In this document: one piece after another, positions 18,383 through 26,234 of the stretch
How positions within the stretch are numbered: position 1 is the stretch's first letter
Layout of the letters: the number at the start of each line of letters is the position of its first letter
Assembly: GCA_903825445.1 (NCBI GenBank)
Contig: CAIKAS010000200.1
Span: forward strand, 1 to 64,000
Reading direction: 5' to 3'
DNA length: 64,000 nt
From: an uncultured Acidobacteriia bacterium
Lineage (GTDB): Bacteria; Acidobacteriota; Terriglobia; Bryobacterales; Bryobacteraceae
The notes under the pieces: model-generated
What the model was told of the DNA's origin: nothing
Database searches by the model: none
Seen by the model: only the letters and a program-made list of their open reading frames with translations
Program-made: the position numbers and the translations under genes

Positions 18383-18892
18383 ATGTACAACACTTCCTAT
18401 TTTGCCGATTCTCTTGAAGCCCGGGTCCTCTCAGCCACTCCGATTGAGTTGGTGCAGATGCTCTACGACGGGGCAATTGACGCCATTCAGTGCGCGCGAA
18501 GGCATCTGGCTGAAGGCCGGATCAAGGACCGAAGCAGCTCAATCAGCAAAGCAATCGCCATCCTTGCCGAACTCAGGGGTTCTCTGAATCACGAAAAAGG
18601 CGGCGAACTCAGCGCAACGCTGGGTGGGCTCTATTCGTACATTCAGCGCGTCCTTCTGGAAGCCAACTTTCACCAGAAGGAGGACGGGCTGGCGGAAAGT
18701 GAACGCCTGTTGAAGACCGTCCGGGAAGGCTGGGCGCAAATCGGCGGACAACCTGGCGCAAGCATGGCGCCCACAAACGGCGCCTCTGCGGACCCGTGGC
18801 GCATTGACACTGCTGCATTGGATTGCACTGCGCATTTCGCGGCAGATCAAACAGCGAATTACACAGCGCGATCATTCCAGCTTTGCGCATGA
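18383..18892 (+). CDS. fliS: Flagellar secretion chaperone FliS
   Basis: A 169-residue protein starting MYNTSYFADSLEARVLSATP. The FliS core is clear: IELVQMLYDGAIDAIQCARR (residues about 20-40), the all-helical middle and ELRGSLNHEKGGELSATLGG. FliS binds flagellin in the cytoplasm and keeps it competent for export. About 40 extra residues at the C-terminus are low-complexity and unlike other FliS proteins. Unusually, fliS here is not next to fliD but heads the fliS-flhF-fliA group. The ATG at 18383 is chosen because the family begins at this point; upstream in-frame sequence is not FliS-like. Confidence 0.9.
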   Translation: MYNTSYFADSLEARVLSATPIELVQMLYDGAIDAIQCARRHLAEGRIKDRSSSISKAIAILAELRGSLNHEKGGELSATLGGLYSYIQRVLLEANFHQKEDGLAESERLLKTVREGWAQIGGQPGASMAPTNGASADPWRIDTAALDCTAHFAADQTANYTARSFQLCA

Positions 18893-18912
18893 GTTTCGTT
18901 GGCGAAAAATCG

Positions 18913-18924
18913 CTAAACGTTTAG
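18913..18924. promoter_or_regulatory. 12-bp perfect palindrome CTAAACGTTTAG between fliS and flhF
   Basis: CTAAACGTTTAG reads the same on both strands and lies about 20 bases after the fliS stop, 200 bases before flhF. No T-run follows, so it does not look like a terminator. It may be an operator for a dimeric regulator. The rest of the 230-bp gap shows no gene. Confidence 0.25.
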
Positions 18925-19007
18925 AATGCGACACGTCCGCAGACCTGGACGAACCCGCCCGCGCTGAATACACAGATACTTAGGCGCGCGGAAACGTTTG
19001 TCAGCCT

Positions 19008-19023
19008 GGGAAGTTAACCTGCA
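19008..19023 (+). promoter_or_regulatory. Weak sigma-54-like site upstream of flhF
   Basis: GGGAAGTTAACCTGCA has GG and GC separated by ten bases, as in -24/-12 promoters, but few of the flanking bases fit TGGCACG-N4-TTGCA. It lies about 100 bases before flhF. It is listed because flhF-fliA are often sigma-54 dependent in polar flagellates. Confidence 0.25.
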
Positions 19024-19121
19024 TCTCTTTTGTCACGAAGATCACTGTCGTTATGGTGCGCCGCCAACGCGTTTCACCGTGCGACGGAAGGCATTCCGGC
19101 GTAAGGGAGCGAGCAGGAAAC

Positions 19122-20348
19122 ATGCAGATGAAGTCGTATTTTGCAAATTCATTTCAGGCAGCTATGGGAGCGGCCCGCCAGGAGATGGGGCCCGATGCGG
19201 TTCTTGTGACGAGCCGCCCGACATCGGGAGAGACGCGCTCTCTGGGTGGGTACGAGGTTGTGTGCGCCAGTGGCTTGCCGAAACCAGAAGACTACAGCCA
19301 GAGTGCAAGAGACATTACTGTCGCGCGAGCCGAAAATCGGACATCCCCTAGTCCGGAGAGCATTACTTCCAGCGGGCGTTCTGGTTCCGGATTGAATAAC
19401 CTCGCGAGCAGAGAAGGCACACTGGATGCCATCCTCACCGAGATGCAGGAACTGCGGCGCCAACTCCGCTCTTCGCAACAGGCTAACTGGCGGTCGTCGG
19501 AACAACCGCGCTGGATAGCCAGCAGCCCCGAACTTAGAAATCTATACGGCGAACTGATGGATGCCGAGGTGGATCCTGACCTGGCGCAGCAGCTCCTGGG
19601 AACGGCCATCAGGGAGCCCGAAGATTCCACGGGCGCGACTGAGCAACAGGGCCCCGGACTGTTGACAGCGCTGACCAGGCAGATCCGAACCAGTGTCCGG
19701 CTGGATTCCGGACTCGGAGGATCGTCCACCGGAGCCAGGGTCGTTGCATTGATAGGTCCTCCAGGCGCGGGCAAGACAGCGACGATTGCCAAAATTGCTG
19801 TCCAATTCGGACTGCCTTCGCGACGGCCAACGGTGATCCTGTCTGTCGACACCCTTCGAGTGGGCGCATCAGAGCAACTGCGCACCTATGCCAGCATCAT
19901 GGGCCTGCGTTTCGAGGTTATCGAGACCAGTCGGGGGCTCGACCAGGCATTAGAAGAGCACCGGGGCAAAGGATTGATCCTGGTCGACACGCCGGGATTT
20001 GCGTTCCGGGATCTGGAAGGGGGGTGTGAACTGGCTGGTTTTCTGGCCCAGCGTAACGACATTCAAAAGCATCTGGTGCTGCCAGGCTCCATGCGTTGTT
20101 CAGATATGAACCGTATGTCGGCGGCCTACGAGATCTTCGCCCCATCGCACCTGATCTTTACACGGATGGACGAAACCGAAACGTTTGGTCCCGTATTAAA
20201 CGAGGCAATCGGGAGTGGCCGGCCGCTCTCTTTCTTCGGCACGGGTCAACACGTGCCGGAAGACCTGGAGTCAGCGAATCACGCTGGCCTGTTGAACCGC
20301 CTGCTCCGGTCGCAGGCATCACTTCGAACTGCAGCGGCGGCGGCCTAA
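19122..20348 (+). CDS. flhF: Flagellar biosynthesis SRP-type GTPase FlhF
   Basis: A 408-residue protein from the ATG at 19122, which follows AGCAGGAAAC. Residues 1-60 resemble the FlhF B domain (MKSYFANSFQAAMGAARQEM). The GTPase domain has P-loop GPPGAGKTATIAK, VDTLRVGASEQLRTYA, a G3 motif reading LVDTPGF rather than the usual DTAGR, and TRMDETETFG. FlhF controls the place or number of flagella at the membrane. It is four bases upstream of fliA; its usual partner gene flhG (a MinD-like ATPase) is absent between them. The altered G3 motif suggests changed GTP hydrolysis, but this is inference. Confidence 0.9.
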   Translation: MQMKSYFANSFQAAMGAARQEMGPDAVLVTSRPTSGETRSLGGYEVVCASGLPKPEDYSQSARDITVARAENRTSPSPESITSSGRSGSGLNNLASREGTLDAILTEMQELRRQLRSSQQANWRSSEQPRWIASSPELRNLYGELMDAEVDPDLAQQLLGTAIREPEDSTGATEQQGPGLLTALTRQIRTSVRLDSGLGGSSTGARVVALIGPPGAGKTATIAKIAVQFGLPSRRPTVILSVDTLRVGASEQLRTYASIMGLRFEVIETSRGLDQALEEHRGKGLILVDTPGFAFRDLEGGCELAGFLAQRNDIQKHLVLPGSMRCSDMNRMSAAYEIFAPSHLIFTRMDETETFGPVLNEAIGSGRPLSFFGTGQHVPEDLESANHAGLLNRLLRSQASLRTAAAAA

Positions 20349-20352
20349 AAAT

Positions 20353-21105
20353 ATGTACTCTCTTGCAACTCAAACCGAAACTGTTGAATCGGCGGAGGCG
20401 CGCCGTGAGCAACTCATTCTTGAGAATCTCCCTCAAGTCAATCTGATCGCCCGGCGTTTCCACGACAAGGTTCCGCAAAGCGTTGGTCTGTCGGATCTGG
20501 TCTCAACCGGAGTACTCGGACTGATCGCGGCGGTGGACAATTTCGATCCGAGGTCGGGTGTCAAGTTGAAAACGTACGCGGAATACAGGATCCGCGGCGC
20601 CATTTTGGATAGTTTGCGCGACATGGACTGGGCGTCTCGCCATCGCCGCAAGAAAGCCAAGGATATTGAATCCGCGCTCAACCGCGCGCAGCAGCGCCAC
20701 GGGCATGCTCCCGCCGAGGACGAAATCGCGAAAGAGATGGGGATCACGCTTGAGGAATATCAAGCCCAACTCATCGAGATACAGGGGCTGAATATTGAGA
20801 GCCTTGAAGTCGTCACGAGAGAAGGCGGCGACTCGCTTCTCTCCGTACTCGCCGACACACGGGAAAAGCTGCCATCGGAACTATTTGAGCGTTCGGAACT
20901 GGAGCGCGTGCTGGCGCAATGCATCGAGGCCATGCCGGAGAACGAAAGGCTCGTATTGTCGCTTTACTATTACGAGGAATTGACACTGCGCGAGATCGCA
21001 GAAATTATGGGGCGACACATCTCACGGGTGGCAGAACTCAAATCGCAGGGAACCCTCAGACTACGTGCCGAGATGAGAGCCAAGTGGCCGACACGGGGCA
21101 ATTGA
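20353..21105 (+). CDS. fliA: RNA polymerase sigma-28 factor FliA
   Basis: A 250-residue sigma factor of the FliA/WhiG group. Region 2 is well conserved (LPQVNLIARRFHDKVPQSVG, DLVSTGVLGLIAAVDNFDP, YAEYRIRGAILDSLRDMDWA), region 3 follows with AEDEIAKEMGITLEEYQ, and region 4 contains ELTLREIAEIMGRHISRVAE. It directs late flagellar and chemotaxis transcription and is presumably held by FlgM, also encoded here. The ATG lies four bases after the flhF stop and the gene ends one base before the FliY-like gene, so these form one operon. Several TAAA/GAAA-N15-CCGATAA-like sites in this window are plausible targets. Confidence 0.95.
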   Translation: MYSLATQTETVESAEARREQLILENLPQVNLIARRFHDKVPQSVGLSDLVSTGVLGLIAAVDNFDPRSGVKLKTYAEYRIRGAILDSLRDMDWASRHRRKKAKDIESALNRAQQRHGHAPAEDEIAKEMGITLEEYQAQLIEIQGLNIESLEVVTREGGDSLLSVLADTREKLPSELFERSELERVLAQCIEAMPENERLVLSLYYYEELTLREIAEIMGRHISRVAELKSQGTLRLRAEMRAKWPTRGN

Positions 21106-21106
21106 A

Positions 21107-21979
21107 ATGAGTGCAGGCGCGAACTCACTAGCTGAACTGGTGGGGAACTGGTGCGAGGGATTCGGTAAAGTGATGGAGGCCATGGCCGACCTTCACGTAT
21201 CGACGGAGGTAACTCCCTCGCTTCCCGGAAATGAGAGCGGGATGCTCTGGTGGAAACAAAGCCTGGACGCTACGCCGGGAGCGACAATCTGGGTCGGCGC
21301 CGCGGAGGAGACCTGGGAGTTCTACGGCCAGCGCCTCCTTGCCGCCGCGGGTATCGAGACCTTTACCCGCGAGGAATTGCAGGACACGTGGCTTGAGGTT
21401 GTCCGGCAATCTCTGGGCGGTTTGGCCACCTTCATAGGCTCTCAACTAGGCCGGGATGTAGCCTGCACCGAAGGGGCAAAAGAGGAACCAGCCCGCGCGA
21501 GGGCACTGGGCTGCCAAATCAAAATCCTCGCGGACGATCAGTCTCTGCCTCCACTCGGCTTCTACACCAACCGGGAGATGCTGGAGGCCCAATCGCAAAT
21601 ATCCGGAGAATCACAGTCTGCGCTCGTCCAGTCAACGGATGCGGTCACTGACAGCGGGGAAGGCGTGGAACTCTCGAGCCGGGCATCCAGCACTCTAAAT
21701 CTCCTCATGGATGTTGAAATGCCGGTAAGTATTTCATTTGGGCGTACACGGGCGCGCATCCAGGACATTCTGAAACTGATCACGGGATCCATCATCGAAC
21801 TGGATCGCTCCATTTCTGAGCCTGTGGAAGTAATCGTAAATAACTGCGTTGTCGCGCGTGGCGAAGTGGTGGTTGTGGATGGAAATTACGGTGTTCGCAT
21901 CCACGAAGTGATGAGCAAGCGGGAGCGATTACAGGAAGGCCGTAAATTCCTCTTGCCTGTGGGGTCCCACCGCAAATGA
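21107..21979 (+). CDS. FliY-like flagellar switch protein: degenerate CheC-like domain + FliN (SpoA) domain
   Basis: A 290-residue protein. The C-terminal 90 residues are a clear FliN/SpoA domain (LNLLMDVEMPVSISFGRTRA, VEVIVNNCVVARGEVVVVDG). The N-terminal 150 residues have the length and helix pattern of a CheC/CheX domain, with LQDTWLEVVRQSLGGLA at the place of the phosphatase helix; the active motif ExxN reads ExxR, so dephosphorylation of CheY-P is unlikely. A low-complexity linker joins the two parts. A separate 82-residue FliN is encoded at 60743, so the C-ring may have two FliN-type subunits, as in bacteria with FliY and FliN. It directly follows fliA. Confidence 0.8.
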   Translation: MSAGANSLAELVGNWCEGFGKVMEAMADLHVSTEVTPSLPGNESGMLWWKQSLDATPGATIWVGAAEETWEFYGQRLLAAAGIETFTREELQDTWLEVVRQSLGGLATFIGSQLGRDVACTEGAKEEPARARALGCQIKILADDQSLPPLGFYTNREMLEAQSQISGESQSALVQSTDAVTDSGEGVELSSRASSTLNLLMDVEMPVSISFGRTRARIQDILKLITGSIIELDRSISEPVEVIVNNCVVARGEVVVVDGNYGVRIHEVMSKRERLQEGRKFLLPVGSHRK

Positions 21980-22025
21980 GCATATGGCTGTCCGGACCAC
22001 TTTAGCAGCAGAATCGATTCGGCAG

Positions 22026-22057
22026 GAATAGAGAAAGATAAGTGGCCGATAAGTCGG
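22026..22057 (+). promoter_or_regulatory. Sigma-28-like promoter of the second chemoreceptor gene
   Basis: GAAT, 15 bases, then GCCGATAA, an exact match to the sigma-28 -10 box. The 12-mer CCGATAAGTCGG that includes it also occurs on the minus strand upstream of cheY at 49788-49799. It lies about 80 bases before the start codon. Confidence 0.5.
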
Positions 22058-22132
22058 TTTGACACCTCGTCCGGGCCACCAAGCACCTGCCACACAACAT
22101 TGACCAGGACAAATATCTCCAACGGAAAACCT

Positions 22133-23764
22133 ATGAAATCGCAGATGACGATCGGTAAGAAATTCTCATTGACGGCGGGACTGCTGCTTGTGCTGATGCT
22201 GGCACTGGGCACGGGGGCTCTGCTATCCATCAATTCGCTCAGACAATCGGTCGATACCATCGTGACTGATCCGCTTCCGGGCGTTTACAGGATCTCGCAC
22301 GTTGACTCCCAGATTTTTCAGTTGCGGGGTGATACATGGAAGCACATGGCAACGTCCGACTCCAACAGCCAGGCTGCCATAGAAGCTAATGTCCGAAAGA
22401 TCGGCGAGACTGTGGAGACTGATCTTCAGGATTATGAAAAAACAATCACTACCGAAGAAGATCGTAGTCTATACGGAAGAGTCGAGCCGTTATTCCAACG
22501 CTACCTTCAGGTAATTGAGAACGAAATACTCCCGTTGAGCCGCTCGGGAAAGTCTACCGAAGCTCAGGCGAAGTATATTCAGGTGGCGGATCCGATTCAC
22601 AGCGAGCTGAAAACGAATGTCACCGCACTGGTCGATCTCAACCGGAGAACCGGAGAGTCCGATTCCGTCGCAGCCGAGAACGTGGCGTCTACCGGGCGAA
22701 CTTTGATATTTGTGATCCTGATGATTGCGATGGCATCCGGTAGCGCGCTGGTTTATTTCATCGTTCGAAGCGTAAACAGCGCACTTCGGTCCGCCGCGTC
22801 AAGCCTGGCTGAAGGAGCCGAGCACGTGGCAAGCGCAGCAGGGCAGGTTTCTTCTGGTAGCCAGTCTCTGGCGCAGGGTTCGTCTGAGCAGGCTGCATCG
22901 CTCGAGGAGACCTCCGCGTCCGCCACGGAGATCAACTCCATGGCTCTGAGTAATGCGGGCAAGTCGCGCACAGCCGCGAACCTGGTGGGGCAGTCCCAGT
23001 TGAGGTTCGAAGAAACCAACGTGGCGCTAAGCCAGATGGTGGCGGCGATGGGCGAAATCAATACCTCCAGCGAGAAGATCTCGAAAATCATCAAAGTCAT
23101 CGATGAGATCGCGTTCCAAACCAACATTCTGGCTCTGAACGCAGCGGTGGAGGCCGCGCGGGCCGGGGAAGCAGGCATGGGATTTGCGGTCGTCGCCGAC
23201 GAGGTCCGCAATCTGGCGCAACGTTGCGCGCAGGCGGCTAAGGACACTGCGGTGCTCATTGAGGAATCGATCGGAAAGTCGAATGAAGGGAAAGTGAAGG
23301 TAGACCTTGTCGCAACCGGCATTCGCTCCATTACAGAACAATCGGTCGAGGTAAAGAGCCTGATCGACGAAATCAGCCTCAGCAGCCAGGAACAAGCCAA
23401 GGGCATCGAGCAGGTGACCAGGGCCGTGATCCAGATGGAGCAAGTGACTCAGGCCACTGCGGCAAACGCTGAAGAGAGTGCGGCCGCTGCACAGGAACTG
23501 AATGCGCAGTCTGAGACTCTGGTTGCTGTTGTCAACGACCTGAATGCGATCGTAAACGGGAGCAATCAGTCTGCAAGCCGACACCGTCCGGAACGTGCCA
23601 CTACAAAAGAGCCGGCCAGACGCCCGGTGAGCCTTCACCAGCCGAAGCCGGACCACTCAGATAATCTTGCGAAACTGCAAACCGCGGTCTCTCCCAGGAA
23701 TTCCGACAAGCAGCCTGTTTCGCCTGGTGAATTTGTGCTGGACTCAGATTTCACCGAGTTCTAG
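22133..23764 (+). CDS. Methyl-accepting chemotaxis protein (second) with C-terminal tether-like pentapeptide
   Basis: A 543-residue receptor from the ATG at 22133. TM1 is about residues 12-35, a four-helix-bundle-type sensor follows, and TM2 is about 190-212. The cytoplasmic part starts directly with SAASSLAEGAEHVASAAGQV, without a recognisable HAMP. The signalling tip [20 protein letters not shown] is intact. After the coiled coil there is a flexible tail of about 80 residues ending in DFTEF, which fits the aromatic-x-x-aromatic pattern of receptor pentapeptides that tether CheR and CheB in enteric bacteria. Neither of the other two receptors has this. It has a sigma-28-like promoter. Confidence 0.93.
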   Translation: MKSQMTIGKKFSLTAGLLLVLMLALGTGALLSINSLRQSVDTIVTDPLPGVYRISHVDSQIFQLRGDTWKHMATSDSNSQAAIEANVRKIGETVETDLQDYEKTITTEEDRSLYGRVEPLFQRYLQVIENEILPLSRSGKSTEAQAKYIQVADPIHSELKTNVTALVDLNRRTGESDSVAAENVASTGRTLIFVILMIAMASGSALVYFIVRSVNSALRSAASSLAEGAEHVASAAGQVSSGSQSLAQGSSEQAASLEETSASATEINSMALSNAGKSRTAANLVGQSQLRFEETNVALSQMVAAMGEINTSSEKISKIIKVIDEIAFQTNILALNAAVEAARAGEAGMGFAVVADEVRNLAQRCAQAAKDTAVLIEESIGKSNEGKVKVDLVATGIRSITEQSVEVKSLIDEISLSSQEQAKGIEQVTRAVIQMEQVTQATAANAEESAAAAQELNAQSETLVAVVNDLNAIVNGSNQSASRHRPERATTKEPARRPVSLHQPKPDHSDNLAKLQTAVSPRNSDKQPVSPGEFVLDSDFTEF

Positions 23765-23825
23765 TCTGCCTTAAGACAACGGACAGGGCGGCGAACCCCG
23801 GCTGTTTGGCTGCGAAATTCGAGTG

Positions 23826-23837
23826 GAGACGCGTCTC
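23826..23837. promoter_or_regulatory. 12-bp palindrome GAGACGCGTCTC just before the second PilZ gene
   Basis: GAGACGCGTCTC is a perfect palindrome ending seven bases before the ATG of the PilZ-like gene, so it would form a hairpin over the ribosome-binding region or serve as an operator. No obvious Shine-Dalgarno sequence is otherwise present. Confidence 0.25.
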
Positions 23838-23843
23838 AGCTAA

Positions 23844-24149
23844 ATGCTTTCGCACGAATCGGACACGGAACGACGTCTGCCCGAAAGAAAGTCATCGGTG
23901 TGCCGCGTTGAGGTTCAGGAACTCGACGCGGGGGCGCCAGTCACTAGCCAGGCAGGGCTACAGGAAGATACGTCGCCGTATGGAGCGGGCATCCGGGTCA
24001 GGAAACCGATACCTGTCGGCCAGCCAGTCAAGGTCCGTCACAGCCGCGGAACGGCGATCGGGGTGGTGCAGCGCTGCCAGCACCAGAGTCCGGAATACTT
24101 CGTTGGAATTCAATACGATCACCATGGGAACCCGCCGGGTAAGTCGTAA
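23844..24149 (+). CDS. Small PilZ-like protein, possible cyclic-di-GMP receptor
   Basis: A 101-residue protein. The segment ERRLPERKSSVCRVEVQEL suggests the RxxxR strand, though the arginine spacing is imperfect, and EDTSPYGAGIRVRKPIPVG contains the DxSxxG motif of PilZ domains. The end of the barrel is visible as YFVGIQYDHHG. It lies between two chemoreceptor genes, 80 bp after the second receptor, and may be cotranscribed with it. With the PilZ protein at 17891 it gives two such domains beside receptors. The imperfect first motif makes nucleotide binding uncertain. The following 200 bp shows no gene. Confidence 0.65.
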   Translation: MLSHESDTERRLPERKSSVCRVEVQELDAGAPVTSQAGLQEDTSPYGAGIRVRKPIPVGQPVKVRHSRGTAIGVVQRCQHQSPEYFVGIQYDHHGNPPGKS

Positions 24150-24351
24150 GAGAAGCGAAGGCGATTCCGCACGGGAGACTATCGTGTGGCGCCGGTTGTT
24201 GCCGGTTTGCCGACGGATTGGTACCCGCCAATCCTCGTGACCGATGAATTACCGACAGTCCCTGAATTAGAGATGCGCAGTGAACGGAAAACACTCACCA
24301 ATGTCCGATACGGTAGCTTGTACGACCTTAATCCACAGAAAAGGAAATAAC

Positions 24352-24714
24352 ATGAAACTTCGGAACACATACATTGTGGCGGCCGCCACGTTCTTCCTCG
24401 GAGCCGTGCAGATCGTTTCCGCCGATTCCACGAAACGTCTCACGCCTCAGGAATCGATCTCCGCGGCTGTGAGCAAGCCCCAGCCCGAATACCCGCAACT
24501 CGCACAGCAGCTGAAACTTCAGGGCTCCGTAACCCTGAACGCCTTCGTGTCTGAAGACGGCACCGTGGATCACGTGGAGCCGGTCACTGGCAATCCCGTC
24601 CTGCTGCGGTCAGCGGAAGACGCGTTGAAGCGCTGGAAATTCAGCAAGCAGACCGAAGACGGCAAACCCGTAAAATTCGTCGCCAACGTCACCTTCAACT
24701 TCGGAACAAAATAG
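24352..24714 (+). CDS. Periplasmic protein with TonB C-terminal domain
   Basis: A 120-residue protein whose start follows a good ribosome-binding site (AAAGGAAATAACATG). Residues 1-24 are a signal peptide ending VQIVSA. The rest is almost entirely a TonB C-terminal domain: PEYPQLAQQLKLQGSVTLNA, VSEDGTVDHVEPVTGNPVLL, SAEDALKRWKFSKQ, and VTFNFGTK. The proline-rich spanner of true TonB is missing, and cleavage would release the domain to the periplasm, so energy transduction like classical TonB is unlikely. It sits eight bases before a chemoreceptor gene, which suggests coexpression. The role is unknown; a periplasmic binding partner of the receptor or envelope is one guess. Confidence 0.8.
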   Translation: MKLRNTYIVAAATFFLGAVQIVSADSTKRLTPQESISAAVSKPQPEYPQLAQQLKLQGSVTLNAFVSEDGTVDHVEPVTGNPVLLRSAEDALKRWKFSKQTEDGKPVKFVANVTFNFGTK

Positions 24715-24722
24715 GAAGCTCT

Positions 24723-26198
24723 ATGGCATCCCAAATGAAACTGAGCACGAAATTGATCGGCGCCACGGGAACGATTTCGGCGCTGGCGATTCTGATGGGC
24801 GCTTGCGCAATCTTCTGGATCACCGATCTGAACAAATCGATGCAGCACGCGGTAAACGTGGCAGCGAAGCGGCGCGTGATCGCCTATGAAATCTATGCCT
24901 CTACGCTGCAGATGCAATCGCTGGATCGCGCTATTATGCTCCGCTCGATCATGCAGCAATCCACTGGCGCCGACGACAACAAGCGCGAATATTCGGACGT
25001 CATGACAAAGGTTCGCAAATTGTTGCCAGAGTACCAGGTACTGATCGAAGACGAGTCGGCGCGGCGCGGCTTTGACAGCGTTCAAACGGACATGAACGAG
25101 CTCTTTCAGGCGCATGACGAGTTGGTGGAGTACATGAACCGCCAGCAGTTCGACCAGGTGCAGAAGGTTTCAGACGAAAAAGTCACGCCCCGCGCGGAGG
25201 CGATTATTACGGCTTCAAAGGAGCTTGTGAACCAGGAAGCCTCGCGTATGACTACCGCTACGGAAGGGGCGGCGACTAAAGCCGCGACCGCGACCTGGAT
25301 CTCCGTGTTTTTCAGCCTTGTTTGCCTTGCTGTGAGCGGAGGGGCCATCGTAATCGTGCAACAAATCAGCAAAGCGCTGACGAATCTGGCCTCCGCGATG
25401 TCAGGTGGCGCGGACGAGGTGGCCACGGCCGCAACGCAGGTAGCTGCCGTTAGTCAGGCACTTGCGCAGGCTTCTTCCGAGCAGGCCGCCTCGCTGGAGG
25501 AGACGTCGGCGTCCGGTCACGATTTGGCATCGATGACGCGCAAGAATGTTGAACACACGCAACGGGCGTCGGAGTCGGTCCTCGAAACAGACCGGCAACT
25601 GAAAGTCGCCAATGAAACGCTGGGCAACATGGTGGGATCGATGGACGAAATCAACGCTTCCAGCAAGAAGATCTCGAAGATCATCCGCGTCATCGATGAG
25701 ATTGCCTTCCAAACAAACATTCTGGCACTAAACGCAGCCGTAGAGGCGGCGCGGGCAGGAGAAGCCGGGATGGGATTTGCGGTGGTGGCGGACGAAGTTC
25801 GTAATCTTGCTCAACGGTGTGCTCAGGCTGCAGGCGACACATCCGCGCTGATTGAGGAATCGATTCAGAAGGTGGATGGCGGCAGTTCGAAACTCACTCA
25901 GGTGGTGGCGGCTATTGAGGGAATCGCGAAGCAAGCGGCTGATGTCAAAGTACTGATGACTAGCGTCAAGGACGGAAGCCAGGAGCAATCGCACCACATC
26001 GAGCAGATTTCCGCAGCGGTCTCGCAAATGCAGAAAGTCACCCAGAATACGGCTGCAAGTGCCGAGCAGGGTGCGTCCGCGAGCGAGCAGATGACCGGCC
26101 ATGCGCGATCGATGAAAGCCTCCGTAAGCGAGTTGCAGGTGCTGGTCACCGGTGAGGGTGAGCCATCTCACGCTCGGCGGCGGACCGTTCAAAGGTAG
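24723..26198 (+). CDS. Methyl-accepting chemotaxis protein (third), HAMP not evident
   Basis: A 491-residue receptor starting MASQMKLSTKLIGATG after an AGGA site. TM1 is about residues 13-34 and TM2 about 195-216; the helical periplasmic domain between is of the four-helix-bundle type. As in the other receptors, the coiled coil starts directly after TM2 (LASAMSGGADEVATAATQVA). The tip [20 protein letters not shown] and [20 protein letters not shown] are intact, and much of the coiled coil is close to the second receptor, indicating duplication. The tail ends in RRRTVQR with no pentapeptide. It is convergent with fliJ across a 36-bp gap without an evident terminator. Confidence 0.93.
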   Translation: MASQMKLSTKLIGATGTISALAILMGACAIFWITDLNKSMQHAVNVAAKRRVIAYEIYASTLQMQSLDRAIMLRSIMQQSTGADDNKREYSDVMTKVRKLLPEYQVLIEDESARRGFDSVQTDMNELFQAHDELVEYMNRQQFDQVQKVSDEKVTPRAEAIITASKELVNQEASRMTTATEGAATKAATATWISVFFSLVCLAVSGGAIVIVQQISKALTNLASAMSGGADEVATAATQVAAVSQALAQASSEQAASLEETSASGHDLASMTRKNVEHTQRASESVLETDRQLKVANETLGNMVGSMDEINASSKKISKIIRVIDEIAFQTNILALNAAVEAARAGEAGMGFAVVADEVRNLAQRCAQAAGDTSALIEESIQKVDGGSSKLTQVVAAIEGIAKQAADVKVLMTSVKDGSQEQSHHIEQISAAVSQMQKVTQNTAASAEQGASASEQMTGHARSMKASVSELQVLVTGEGEPSHARRRTVQR

Positions 26199-26234
26199 AC
26201 GGGCGGGGTGCGGAAGAGTTTGGCCAGCGCACGG

